Source: Plantago elongata (taxonomy: Eukaryota > Streptophyta > Magnoliopsida > Lamiales > Plantaginaceae). From it: DNA of 64,000 nucleotides. Positions within the stretch are counted from its first letter, which is position 1, and each line of letters opens with the position of its first letter. The stretch spans positions 1 to 64,000 of the forward strand of contig JAYMSP010000045.1 of the NCBI GenBank assembly GCA_036897095.1, given 5' to 3'. The position numbers and the translations under genes were made by a program. Below the pieces are notes generated by a model, which was not told the DNA's origin, made no database searches, and worked only from the letters and a program-made list of their open reading frames with translations. Positions 25,501-37,396 of the stretch are shown here, piece by piece.

Positions 25501-27612
25501 GCGCACTGTTTGCAGTCACAAGGAAGCCAAGACGTATCACTTCCTGTATCCAATGCTACAAGAAAAGACTTGCTTGGTGTCCCTATATCGATCCATGCAT
25601 AGTGCAGCCTAAAAGAATGCAAGATTGGTCAAAGTGTTAAGCATATCTTTTTTTTTTATCAAGTTAAACACATGTATCGTACAATAGAATAAACTTAATC
25701 GACCAAGCTTGTTAAATTTGTGGACATTAGTCACTTCAGACCAAAATGATGCACCAAATAGGAAGGCAAGATTTCTAATTAATAATACTATTATAGAGTA
25801 ATTTTACATCCAAAAGTGCACATATAAGTTCGAGAGTTGCCTAATCTTTCTCCAAAAGTTTCCAATTCTCAATTAAGCAGAACTCAAAGAATGCTGCATG
25901 CACAACAGAAGCTAAACCGAACTCTTTGATTTATTAGTTGGAAAATATATCCCTGCCAATTTCTCATCAAACAACTTTATTAATAAATGGATCGAATAAA
26001 AAAACAGAGGAATACACTAAGTTCAGTATCAAGATGTCAAGTACACAAGTTGACTATCAAGATGTTAAGTACATGATATATTTGTAGCCCGAAAACTAAC
26101 ATGCCACTTCTAGAAATTTTAACATCACATCACATCACACGTAAAACAAAAACAAAAAAATTACATCGAAAACATGATCACGATCTATTATCCCATATGG
26201 AGTAACACTTGGCATTCACCGTTTTGAGTAAAACCTAGCCTGTTAGATGAAATGTCTTGTGTACAGAAAACCTAAGCAACTGATGAGAGGAACGGTTTGT
26301 AAAGGAATGGATTATTGTCCCGTTATGGGCGACCGACGTGAAACTATCACAACACGACAAAGTGGTTAACTGGTCTTGCATCCTACGTAACAAATGATAT
26401 TGACGAACCAGAAGAAAGAAGTGTATCCCATGACTTCCGTGCAATTATTGTCTCTTTTGACATGTAAAGAAAGCACCGAACAGCACATTTGTTGCTACGT
26501 TACTAGATATCCTAAACATAATAATTACATATTACCAAAAAAAAAGTATAATTTGCTCTATTCGGATTTCTTCGTTTGGCTACATTCCAAATCGTATAAG
26601 CGACAATGTTCCTCTTTTTTATTCACGCAACTACGCAAGCCCTAGCCTCTTTTCCAGGACTGCACATAGCTTCCTATTCTACAAGCGAAGAGTCATATTG
26701 GGACACTAGTAATGAAAATAAACGAATTGCAGTGTTTGACATTAACATAAATCTTCTCCTATTAAGCAGGATGAGTTCCATTTCGATTAGCCATGTTCAC
26801 ACGCCAAAGAAATATCAGCCTACAATGACAGTGAGAGTAATGAGAAACTTTTTACAGTTTCTAATATCTGGTAACAGCCAAGTCCAAGAGAAATAAATAA
26901 AGTGTGAGGGAAGAATGAAAAAGTCCAAATACATGACTTTAATTCAGTATAATAAGACATCACAAATCATGCCTTTATTGCTTTTCATTCACCTTTCTAA
27001 GCAGTCAAAAAAAAAAATTTCTGCATTTAGATTAATCCGAGATATATTTAGCTTAACAAGCAGCACTATTTTTTTTTAAAAGGGACTTCAAGATTTGCAA
27101 TTTCCATCAAAGATATAAACATAACACAAAATTTCCCACTATAATACAAGAATGGAACCATGAACATGTCAATTCAGGATACAATACTGTCAATTCAATT
27201 TAAAAATCCAATCTTTAGAAGCTTATAATCCGAAATGCAGCACTAAAAACAAATCATAATAATGAAAAAACTAATAACTACAACAACCACCAGTACCATA
27301 TCCCAAAGTTAAACAATTAAGGACAAAAAAGGGTGTGTATAAATGTAGGGTATACCATCCCAAAGGATTGCCATAGTCATAAGTCTGGCTGCCTTGAAGA
27401 GCAACCAAGACTTGATTTTGAGCTCCAAGTTTCATTCTTTGGCGGTTCAAGTCACTTCCCAGTAGCATTCTCACCTGCAATGACGTTGTTTGGTTGCCAG
27501 CTTCTGAGAATCGGTGAATCAGGCTGGATGAGTAAATGGGGTTGGCTGAAATGCCATTAGTGGCAAGAATCAGCAGAGTAATTGCTGCAAAAAGATGGGT
27601 TTTTTTCCTCAT
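22589..27612 (-). CDS. Pepsin-like aspartic protease with putative GPI tail (aspartic proteinase-like protein 1 type)
   Basis: This is a family A1 protease of the secretory pathway. Ten exons join in frame to 511 residues: 27612-27356, 25608-25479, 25092-24851, 24762-24535, 24452-24314, 24218-24154, 24045-23946, 23832-23775, 23647-23576 and 22833-22589. It has a signal peptide (MRKKTHLFAAITLLILATNG) and two catalytic motifs, DTGSD (Asp106) in VALDTGSDTSWLPCDC and DTGSS (Asp313) in LVDTGSSFTYIP. Plant A1 cysteines surround them, and GDIGIIGQNFLMGYRMVFD is near the end. After a Pro/Gln-rich linker (PTDQQQQHNHGH) the protein ends in a hydrophobic tail, IFSAAVFLFGILDI, which fits GPI anchoring at the plasma membrane. 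The order matches Arabidopsis At5g10080-type proteins. Both catalytic Asp residues are present and no break is seen. Confidence 0.93.
23331..23495. mobile_element. Stowaway miniature element in aspartic protease intron 9
   Basis: The left end CTCCCTCCTGCTCTATT and the right end, reverse-complemented, CACCCTTCCTTCCGTCCTGC form the CTCCCTCC-type ends of Stowaway elements. TA flanks both sides (23329-23330, 23496-23497). Length is 165 bp. It lies between the last two coding exons of the protease gene. Confidence 0.7.
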
Positions 27613-27869
27613 TGCAAATTGAAAGAAAGTGAAGTGAGTTGTATGAGGGTTTCTAACTTTCTAATAGGTAGTGAGTAGTTGAGTAGTGATGAGGTCAGGA
27701 GGTGTTGGATTGATGTGCATATTCATGGAATGGAACAAGAGTTTGAGCAATATGGGGCTTTTCCCTTTTTCTGCACTAAAATACATCTTCTTCTCCATTT
27801 CCATTTTTCAGTTTCCATAACTTCTCTAAAGTTGGTCCCTTTATTATATTTTCAAATAATATTTTCTCT

Positions 27870-27975
27870 TTAATTAAAATTGAACGAAATGAAACTGAAC
27901 TGAAATGTAATATAAATTATAATTAATAAAACCTGAACTCAATTGAACCGAATGAACTTTATTTGAATAGAAAAG
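27870..27975. repeat. GAACTGAA-type palindromic miniature repeat
   Basis: The core GAAACTGAACTGAAATGTAA is followed by TATAAATTATAA and a second GAACTCAATTGAACC part. Related copies, in either orientation, lie at about 35745, 43745, 54480 and 61660. It is probably a small MITE. Confidence 0.45.
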
Positions 27976-28189
27976 AGCCTACTTCTCCCACTCCTAAATG
28001 TAGGCTTGAGAAAGTGAACAAGGCTGTGTTTTGCAAGACTTTATTGACCTCCTACAGTGGATATGTATTTGTGCCAACAGTATCACAATGTAATTTATTT
28101 TAAACGATTAGGTTGCACCATGATAATCGAGTATAACGAAACTTAATTGGAGTATTGAACAAGTGCAAAGAGAAAGCAGTTTCAAGAGT

Positions 28190-28345
28190 ACTGGTCTAGT
28201 GGTAGGCTTATTACTGTGGAGTGGTCTAGTGGTAGACTCATTCTCCCTTGACCAGCCGTTCATGAGTTCAAATTCTCTAGGATTCATTCATATTAGTATT
28301 TCCTTTGTGGAAACATCAAGAAAACATTGTGAATTACTAATTTAA
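28190..28345 (+). repeat. tRNA-derived SINE-like segment
   Basis: Two A-box-like words, TGGTCTAGTGGTAG, lie 35 bases apart and are followed by a B-box-like GAGTTCAAATTCTC at about 28264. This spacing is that of the tRNA-like head of plant SINEs, here with the A box duplicated. No clear tail or target duplication was identified. Confidence 0.4.
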
Positions 28346-29120
28346 TTGTTTTATTTGTGTATTAATCTTTAGACTACTAAATTCACTAGACATGGTGAAT
28401 AATCACTCCAACATGTAATTAAATGCATTTTGGATGTAAGTATGAAACCTCATTTACTTATTTCTTATAAACTTTGGCGCAATGGAACAACACCCTTGTG
28501 TTTGAAGCAGTTTAACTCATATTCATGGATTGATCAATCCATGTACCTTAATCACTCCTTCAACCAAAGATGAATTTTAGTGACTTAACGCGGTAAACCT
28601 TATTTGTTTCATAAATGGGGTATTCACTCGAAATACTTGTTTTCGATGTGTTGACTTGAATAATTACATAAAATGGCTTTGGAAGCAAAGATACTATAAA
28701 ATTCTAATAAAATGACATTCGACCTTGCTAGAACACAATAATAATATTATTAACGAAATATGAACAAGTTAGTAACACATATTGATAACTGTCTCAATAT
28801 AATGTACTCGAGTATCGTAGTGTGATAACGAGAACGAAGAATGAGTGAAAAATATTAGAGATTGTTTGTCATATTGCTGGAGCGGTTACTTTTCTATTCA
28901 AATCGAACATTTTGTAAACAAACTCAATTTAATAACAAATGAAAACCATGTGAGAATAAGAGGTGAAGTTTATCCTGACATGAAAATAAAAAAGATTCAG
29001 GTGAGCCAGGTGTGAACGCATAGTCTCCCACGTGTACTGTCATGCACTGACCTGTAATCGGTCCAAAACCATTCCCACGCCACAATTTCCACCTAAAATT
29101 ATCCAACTCTTGTTTCTCAT

Positions 29121-29890
29121 GAGGGAATTATTAAATTCAAAATCATTTTCACTAAACGCATAATATATTTTTGTATATTATAAAAAATTTAATAAATTAT
29201 ATAAATATAAAATTAATCTAATTTTCTATAAAATTTATTATGTTTTATTACATTATCGAAAATATATGAGCGTATATACACTACGATACCATAACGTAAC
29301 AAAAATTAATATTCTATAATCATTAATCATACTTTACAAATAATGATGAACTTGGCATGTTTATATTGTTATATTCATATTCGTAATCATTAATATTTAT
29401 TTATTTACTTAATATAATTAAATTAATTAACTTTATATTAATGATTTTTTTGAAAATTAAAAAATTAAAAAAAAAAAAAGAAACTGACCAGGACCGTGTC
29501 CTAGTACAATCCTGATCAGACCTGGTTTTGGCCAGGACTTGATCCTGGTCATATTCGGATCTGTCCTGGCCAGAACCATGTTTGACCAGGACACGGTTCC
29601 GGCAGATCGGCCGACGGCACAACTCCGATTGAAGCTTTGCATAGCTCCCATCGGAGCTTCTCCGGCCAGTTTGTGTTCTTCGTTCTTCGTGTTCTTTTAA
29701 ATTTTCTTCGATTATTTTTTGGATAATATGATTGGTTCAAATAAACATGTTTAGGTGTTTTTTTAGGTAAAATTGTAATTGTTTATAATTATAGAAATAT
29801 TTTATTAATTATAATAGTTGTAGTGTTGTTTGTAATATATAAAAATGCATCTTGCATTTAGTAAAAAATGTCCTACATTTAATATTATTG
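29121..29890. mobile_element. Miniature inverted-repeat element with variable GC core, copy 1
   Basis: Terminal inverted repeats of about 55 bp contain the word ACTAAACGCAT and its variants and run into TTTTTATATATTA. They match the ends of the elements at 40233 and 50471. The AT-rich left arm (about 29160-29470) aligns closely with 50510-50810 over ATATGAACGTATATACACTA-type sequence. The right arm also aligns. The core (about 29485-29670) is GC-rich and made of CCAGGAC / GTCCTGG words in both orientations, so it can fold on itself. There is no transposase and length is about 770 bp. The superfamily is uncertain; the long ends would fit Mutator-like elements, but I found no clean target duplication. 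Confidence 0.65.
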
Positions 29891-31579
29891 TTTTAGAACA
29901 CCAGTGGCTCACCTAAATCAAATGCAGGAAACTAAAATGAATATAATGTTACAAAAAAGAAAAAAAATAACACATGCTATACATGAAAATAAATTAGTAT
30001 GGGTATATGTACATTATTCACCATTAAGAATATAAAAATCAATCATAAAATATATATATACATATATATTTATATAACAACGATAACGAAGTACAACTCA
30101 GTTGATAATACGTTTCACTTCTAATAACCCTATATAAATTTGATGAAGGTAATATTTTATATAACTCTCATTTATTGAGATACTATTCATTAATTAACTA
30201 ACAAATTTCACTAAACTGAATTTTTAACTCTATACTAGACAGTAATTTAGTTTGTACTAAATTTTGGATGAGGGATCTATGTAACACCAACTTATTCGTT
30301 TAATGTTTAAATGTAAGAGTGATGTTTTTAACACAAACAACAATTTTGTGTAATTAATAAAAATCATCAATGTTTATAGTACAATTGTAATGTTACATGT
30401 CGCTTTTGATACTTTTACAAAGATGGTCCGAATTCGTATACAAAGTTGATATTAGTTCTTGACTAATAAACTGTGTATAGCAGTGACAACTTCACTGGGA
30501 TATGCATGAGTCTGTTTGGCCAAGAAACTAAATTCAAACAAACCGATTAAAACACTTAAATTTATATATATTATAAAGGAAAAAATTTTATTCTAAAGAA
30601 TTTGTATAGAATATTTATTAAAATTGAATGAGAGAATTTATCTTATTTACGTGTGTTTTCTTGATTAGAGAAATTAAAGCAACTACACACATAATTAAGG
30701 TAAGAATTAATTGTAATACGTGAACTCTCAATTTAACTACTAACCTTCTATTAATGTGAACACCCCACATTTGTGCAAATCGGCACCACAACATACAGTT
30801 TGTTAGGCCAATTATTAAATCTAATTAAAGAATACAAATTAAGTCAAATGGAAGAGAATAATTTGATTTGGAAGTACTCTACACCTTATACGGCTTGACA
30901 TTCTCCAGAAAAACAATGAGTTGCTATTCATTTTTTTTTTTTCACTCTCATTAATTATTGTAATAAGTTTTGTAAGTATTCGAATTAGTATTAAAATATC
31001 AAAATCAATTCCTGCACTGTTTGTATTATAGTGCAAAATCAACTCCATAATAATCGTCTAATTTCTCTCTTTCTCTTTATAAAAAACGAGTTGTTCCTTT
31101 TATCATATTCTATATTAGATTCATAGCCTCTTCCGATAAACTAGCTCGAAGTCCATACTCATTCAAAATTGATGGGCTCATCTTGGTCGATCAACCGATA
31201 ATAATCATGGAAATCAAAATCCCATAAATTGAAGCAATCGAGTGCAATAAGATTTTGAATGTATTATGAGCTCTAAGTGTGTGAGTTCTTTAGTCCCGAA
31301 ACGTATCTCTAATGGGACGGCAATTTAAATTTTTTTATTAATCCATTTTAGATTTAAGATGGAGATCGGAATATAAATTAGACATGTGATTGGTATCATT
31401 TGAAAATTCAAACGCTATTTCTCATTACTCCATTCCTTAATTTAGTAATGTCTACCTAGATTCATGGTTTCTTTTCCTGAATTTTAAATTTTGAATGTAT
31501 GTAAGGTGTAATACATAAACATTGGAAGAAAACTACTTTCATTTTAATATTAACTTTCATCATTAAGTTAACTATCCTA
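29891..31579. other. AT-rich spacer
   Basis: No gene is visible. A SINE-like head may lie at about 30085-30160 (TACAACTCAGTTGATAATAC ...). The remainder is low-complexity AT sequence. Confidence 0.45.
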
Positions 31580-32160
31580 CTACTTTCGCCGCCCCGTCCT
31601 AAATTTTCATTTTACCACTTTTATTGTCACACTCAAATCTTCGCCTGTTATTTTTTATAATTAAACTTTATACCCCACCTTACTTTCTACCATTGCAATA
31701 TATTCACATTTAGAATTTTACCAACAAATATACATCTTCAATTGTGAACACAATTCATTATTTAATTGCTTTTATTTATAAATGAATTAAAAAAATTAAA
31801 AAATAAAATTTCCTTATAAAACACGATTGCTCTTAATAGAACAAAAGTTGTTCTTTATTTAACATGGCCCTTTATTTATTTTTCATTCTTTCTTTATTTA
31901 AGTAACACTCAATTATATATTATAAATGGACTCTCTCTCTCTCCCCCTCTCTCTCTCTCTGATTGTGAATAGAATGGCTTTCTCTTGAGCAAGTTGAGTA
32001 GAGAAAAAAACATGAACGTCAGGTTCCCTGAACAAAAGGGATACTGTAATTGTACTTAAATATAAAAAACATATACATCTAACTTAATTCTCACTTTATA
32101 AATAAATTACATCTTCTCTTTTAAATTATACTTTTTTATTTTGTGTCGAAGCGGAGGAAG
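31580..32160. mobile_element. Long Stowaway-like element with a CT microsatellite inside
   Basis: The left end CTACTTTCGCCGCCCCGTCC and the right end, reverse-complemented, CTTCCTCCGCTTCGACAC are flanked by TA (31578-31579 and 32161-32162). At 581 bp it is longer than usual, so it may contain a second insertion. A CT-repeat tract lies at about 31930-31960. Confidence 0.5.
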
Positions 32161-32400
32161 TATATATGTATATGAAAGTCATGATTTTCTTCTTATTTCT
32201 AGCTTAGAACTTTGAGAAAGATAGATTATTATATTTTTCTTGAATTTTTTGTGATTAAAAATTTACAAACCAAAATTCATTATAAATTCATCATCACCCA
32301 TTTTAATGTAAATTACAAGTTCGAAGTAACTCATTTAATTAACTTACACACTCGTTAAACGTATAGAAATAATTTTTTACAATGAAAAAACACTAATAGT

Positions 32401-32475
32401 AATATGTATTATTAATTAATTAAATTATTAATATTTATAATTAATATGTATATATTAATTAATTAAATTATTAAT
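32401..32475. repeat. Tandem AT-rich duplication
   Basis: Two nearly identical units begin AATATGTAT and continue with ATTAATTAATTAAATTATTAAT, about 42 bases apart. Confidence 0.7.
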
Positions 32476-34112
32476 TATTTGGTGTAGTTGTTTGCTCCAT
32501 GGGGGATACTTATCTGTCAGAGTTGTGAGCAAATAGAAGAATACAGGGAAGATGGGGGAGGATAGAAGGGAAGCATATGATAATGTGGACTTTGATTTTT
32601 TAAAATTTATATGTTCTTTTTTAATTTTTTATTCTTAAATTTATGTTGTTTGTTTAATTTTAAATAGCTTAAATAAACTGGTCAACGGACAAAACCAAAA
32701 AAGGAACCAAATGTAATTGTTCGACTGCCACAAATATGACAAACGATTATCTAATAGGAGGGGGGGTTTTATGTAAGTACGTATTCCAAATATTATATCG
32801 ATATTTATAAATACATTGTATTTCTATGTAACATTATACGAACATTAGTTCATACTTTCGAGCCCTAATTTCCTATCATAAGAACATTAGTTCATATCAC
32901 GCCCCTAATTTCCTTCCAAGATATTGGGATACTACAATACTATGTTCACGTGAGTTTAATATGCCAAATTATTTGGTTCACTAGATAACTTACAGCTAAA
33001 TTATTTTGGAGTTCGTGTTAAATAAGATAAATTTTACTTCTTTATTTTGCATTCGAGCTTAGAATTTTGTATTACATCGCTGCAAAATTAAAAATAAATT
33101 TCAAGTATTTAAAACATACTCATACAAATAACGTTATCTTTTTCTTTACGGGAATCTATACAAAAGAACTTCAAAATTAAGTATGCTTGCACTGAAACAA
33201 TTTTAATGGTTGACCAACCGAGAGGTCCCCCTGTACGTGAAAGAGTGAGGACAGAGTGTGCAGGAAAGAACACGTGTTGGTAGGACCAACATATCACCCG
33301 GAAAGAGGCCAACAAGTGACCTTAATTAGACATTTAGCATAAAGTTTAAAATATAAATAATTGTTTTGTATATAGTTAAAAAGTGAGTTATGAATAATAA
33401 TTGTGTTAAATTATAATTATAAAAAAGATGGTGTTTGGGATAAATTTATATTTTATAGGGTTGTTATATGGGGTGTGTAATAAATATTTGATGTGTTTAA
33501 GAAAGAAGAGATGGGTTTGATTTTCTTAAAGGTTGTTAAATTAGGTTTAATGTTATTTGATTGGTTTAAGGTTGACGTCATAATTGAAAAAGTAAAGAAA
33601 GTGTAAAGTTGTAGAAAGTTAAACATAATTGTTTAGTAGATTTTGGAAGTGAGTTGAGCGTTTGATGTTTTTTACAGTACCCTCTAGAAAAGAAGTAAGT
33701 AAAAACTATATTTTTCCATATGAGGATCTAATACTCTCTAGGTGAGGAAATTCTATTAGGTCATCACACTACTTTCTTGACATCTATGATGGGTGGTGCA
33801 CGAGGGGGGAAGGGGGGGGGGGGGTTTGACTCTCTAGGCGGGGGAACTGTTTTTTATTTGATCTTCTATCTACTTTCTTGGTCTCATTGATAAGAGTGGG
33901 TATGACAAATACTCTCTACATAGAAAATTCTCTTTGATCTTCTCTCTACTTTCTTCATCCATAAAGGGTATGTGAACCATTGTAGGGTGTGAAATTATGT
34001 TTGTAAAAATAATAACATTTGTGGGTTATTTGATATATATGACAACGGGGTTGGAAAAAACGTTTTTAAGCTACTTGTGAACATGTCTTTTAAGCTACTA
34101 TTTTTAAAACGT
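32476..34112. other. Gene-free spacer with simple and degenerate repeats
   Basis: A duplicated segment at about 32836-32925 (GAACATTAGTTCATA ... CCCTAATTTCCT occurs twice), a G-run of 13 at 33812-33824, and a degenerate three-fold repeat at 33720-33970 are present. No coding region is supported. Confidence 0.5.
33720..33970. repeat. Degenerate direct repeat, three units of about 85-100 bp
   Basis: Three units share the order ACTCTCTA, a short variable stretch, GAAATTCT or GGAACTGT, then GATCTTCT and CTACTTTCTT. They start near 33730, 33827 and 33909. The second unit is preceded by the G-run. Confidence 0.55.
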
Positions 34113-34853
34113 TTAAGAACAGTGTTTAAAAGCATATTTCAATATCTTCCTCAGTATCAAGTTCATTATCAACAGAGGTAGTTTGAAGAACAATGTCGGA
34201 CTCACTTTTATCCTTATTCGTTTTAAGACCGGGAGGGGGTTTTCCATGGACATCTCATAATTTAATAAAATATTCATTAAAGCTCGAAAATCCATAGTAG
34301 CCAAGTTATGAGCAGTTTGAATAACAATCCTCTTCATCTCGTATCTCCTAGAAATACTACGAATAGCCTTATAAACCAGTTGTTCATCATCTCCCATTCT
34401 AAGATTCTCAAATTTGCTAGCTAAGATCTGATACTTAGACTCCTTAACACTGTCGTCACCTTCACAATGGTTTTGGAGTATATCCCATGCACTCTTAGCA
34501 GTAGTACGCGTTTGAATAAGCTTAAACGTATGCTGGTTAACATGAGCAAATATAGAATTTAGAGCTTTTTCACGAAGAGTGGATTCAGTTACCTCGTTGG
34601 TCGTGTATTCAGACTTGGGTTTGGGTATCACATACTTGTCACCATTAGGAGCCCGCTTAGGTACTGCATACCCTTCAATGACTGATCTCCAGGCGCGGAT
34701 ATCCATTGACATGATGTAAGTTCTCATCCGTAGCTTCCAGTAACCATAGTTGGAACCATCCAGGACGGGCAGTTTTTTGGCAGCGTTGTGGTATCCATCT
34801 CTCAAAGTATCAAATCCAAACACCAGTATGGAGGCGTTTGACTCTGATACCAA
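34113..34853 (-). mobile_element. Ty1/copia retrotransposon fossil: gag-like region
   Basis: The minus strand has a gag (UBN2-type) segment of Ty1/copia elements with LDGSNYGYWKLRMRTYI, the AWRSVIEGY block, KALNSIFAHV and TAKSAWDILQNHCEGDDSVK. Just upstream in the sense direction (34842-34852) is TGGTATCAGAG, a primer-binding site for initiator tRNA-Met. It is followed outward by a probable LTR. Only the 5' end of the element is present; integrase, reverse transcriptase and the second LTR are not seen nearby. It is a broken remnant of moderate age. Confidence 0.85.
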
Positions 34854-34854
34854 T

Positions 34855-35708
34855 TGAAATAGTATGAGGAACGGGATTTAATACTTAGACAAATACTGCA
34901 ACTCAACTATGTATACTGCCTATACTCTTCTGTTGTAGACAGGGAAGAGTATATTCAATACACCCTAAGGCTTCGACATAAACTATATAAAACACAATGA
35001 CATCGAAAATAAACTGGAACAAGATATAAGTTTCTAGCAGGTTATCTATGTCGAAAACCCACCGAGCCTCAAGGTGAAAGTATCAACTATATGAATGAAC
35101 ATATAATGAATACAAGGCTATTCTAGGTCTATTTTAGGAATACAACTAGATGAAAAACAACCAAGTAGATACAAGGAATGAACCGTACTAATCTAGCTCT
35201 TAATCTTTGGACTAATCACTAGATAAAACTTGGAAAAGGATGATGACAAAATACGTGCAACAACTATGCTATGGGAATTGACTTGCTTGAAACACGTAGT
35301 TTTGTCTTCAATGTAGATGTCCTTTATATAGATGCTTGACGCCAACTTCTTAGTAATGGACTTCTACATTGGCTTGGAGTATGATTCATGTTGATCTTCA
35401 ACTTCTGGGTTAATCTCTTGTTATCAAGTCAATACACAAAAGTCCTTGTCCTAGCATACTTCAATTTGTAATCTCCTTTGTATTCCAAGATTTTTTATGT
35501 CTCGATATCCTGTACACGGTAGACATACACTAATATGTAACTTGTTATGTTAGTCGAACAAAAGGTAAAAACTATATCAGTACTAATCAAAGTCAAATTT
35601 GATTAGGACTTGGAGTGTGAATTATATATCCAGTGTACTCGATATACTTGTACGAGTATACTTAGTACACTGAATAGGAGATTCTGGAGTGTAACCAGTA
35701 CACTCACA
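34855..35708 (-). mobile_element. Probable 5' LTR of the Ty1/copia fossil
   Basis: On the minus strand a segment begins TGTGAGTGTACTGG (at 35708) and ends CA at 34855, two bases before the primer-binding site. The TG...CA borders and their position relative to the binding site and gag region support an LTR of about 850 bp. The outer end is inferred only from the TG and could be wrong, since the partner LTR is missing. Confidence 0.5.
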
Positions 35709-37260
35709 GAAAAACTCACACTTACACTTAGTTATAATTTATATATTACTTCGTTTAAGTTCAGTTAATTTTTATTCAGTTCAGTTCAGTTGAGTTGAGT
35801 AAATTTTAATTAGAGAAAATATTAACCTTGGTTCCATTCAATTTCAACGTGCCAGAAGATGTTCAATTTTGATAATTATTAAAATTTAAAAATAAAAATG
35901 AATTTGATGACAATCTGCAACAATTCTTAAGAAGTGCGCTTCAATAGATTATGAAAATAAGCTCTATGTATTCAGACAATCGAACAATTGTTTTGACACA
36001 AGTCGATCGATCTCTTAATTGTATAAAATGTATGACATGTTGTACGGGTAGTATACTCATCATTTTGCAACTTCCCGTTAAAATGGTACAATTATAGAAT
36101 TAACTAGTTTGAAATAGAACTCCTGAAAATTACCATGTTGAAATTGAAAAAAATATTATTTAAACAATTACCATTTAAATGTTTAGTTAGTTTTGCTAAA
36201 TAGAAGCTTAGAATTTTTTTAATTTCAATAGAGATAACTCAACTGGAGTTCTAATTCAAATTATCTTTTAAAATCATTTGATAGAGCACGGATTTCTTGT
36301 TTTCTCAAATTAAATTGGGTTATACCTTCTTCTTTTTTTAATTATACACGATCCTATAAATAAATGTGAATCATATTCTAACATAATTTACTTTGTAATG
36401 GCGAATAATTACACACAAACATAGACCCATCAGAAGCCCAACGCAGCATGACGATATCCACGGTAACGTAACAAGTTACCGCCCTAGACGAATGGGATGC
36501 CAAACTTACAATACATGATATAAACAAATCGAGAGCCCAAGTCAATTATGACGCACATGTGGTTTCCAGCTTCTCCTCGCTTTACGAAAAAGTTAACTAT
36601 TTGTCCTCACTAGTAATGACGTATTACGTACGTCTTCATCGATCAATCTTCAATTTAACCAATCACAACACGTTTGACATTACGACTTCACCCACCATCA
36701 TCTTTCTAGGTGAACGTTGATAGTTACGTTTTGCTAATTATATCCTCTCCGATAAATGTATGAGTTAGTTCCGACAAAACATGTCATATCATTGCAGAAT
36801 TCCATATTTATTGTAGATATATTTCCACCAAACATACATGTAAATAAAATATCGCAACATAAATTATACTATAAGAATTATCCGTAATACTATCTTCTCT
36901 TTCAAAATCATAACTATAATATATGTTAATTGGTTTGTAATTGTCATAAAATATATATATCTGAATCATATTCATGGAAAGAGATCGTAAATATAACATT
37001 TTAAAGAATATGAATATATAACATCTTTTATCATTTTAATGTGTGTATAACACCGATGTTACTGATTTTGTGTCCCGATCCATTTCAATCACTTACAAAC
37101 ATGGTACTACATCATAAAACTTACTCGTTCGAAGTCCGGGACAAAAAATACCGATTGGAAACGGAATGGGTCATCAAGTTGATATCGTCACTCTTCATAT
37201 CTGGTGAGTGAGCCTTAGCTGTCTGTCACTACTGAAACGAAGATACGAGTCTCGAAACCC
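35709..37260. other. AT-rich spacer upstream of the FAF-like gene
   Basis: It contains a GAACTGAA-type repeat at about 35740-35835. From about 36400 the sequence is richer in ACGT-type words (for example CGTATTACGTACGTC at 36619), and this may be promoter of the downstream gene. No other gene is seen. Confidence 0.45.
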
Positions 37261-37269
37261 CTATAAATA
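37261..37269 (+). promoter_or_regulatory. TATA box of the FAF-like gene
   Basis: CTATAAATA lies 136 bases before the start codon at 37397. It is followed by an A/C-rich stretch in which transcription could start at about 37290-37300, giving a leader of about 100 bases. The match to the plant consensus is perfect, but activity is inferred. Confidence 0.65.
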
Positions 37270-37396
37270 CCCACCTATCATGCACTTCTCAAATCACCAA
37301 ATAAACCCAATACAATACCATTTCTAAAACCCTAAACCACTATCCTCAATCAGCTCACCTAGCTTGAGCTTCTCTTCTCCCACCCAATCCATCCAA

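Larger units (their letters stand above)
27613..29120. other. Protease promoter and repeat-bearing spacer
   Basis: The first few hundred bases are the minus-strand protease promoter and leader. A GAACTGAA-type miniature repeat lies at about 27870-27975 and a SINE-like segment at 28190-28345. No coding region is supported. Confidence 0.5.

Noticed and set aside
26394-26896. Overlapping small plus-strand frames
   Set aside because: They lie in intron 1 of the aspartic protease and show no coding features.
36619-36640. ACGTACGT-rich spot as a hormone-response element
   Set aside because: Short motif matches of this kind occur by chance and there is no clustering to support it.
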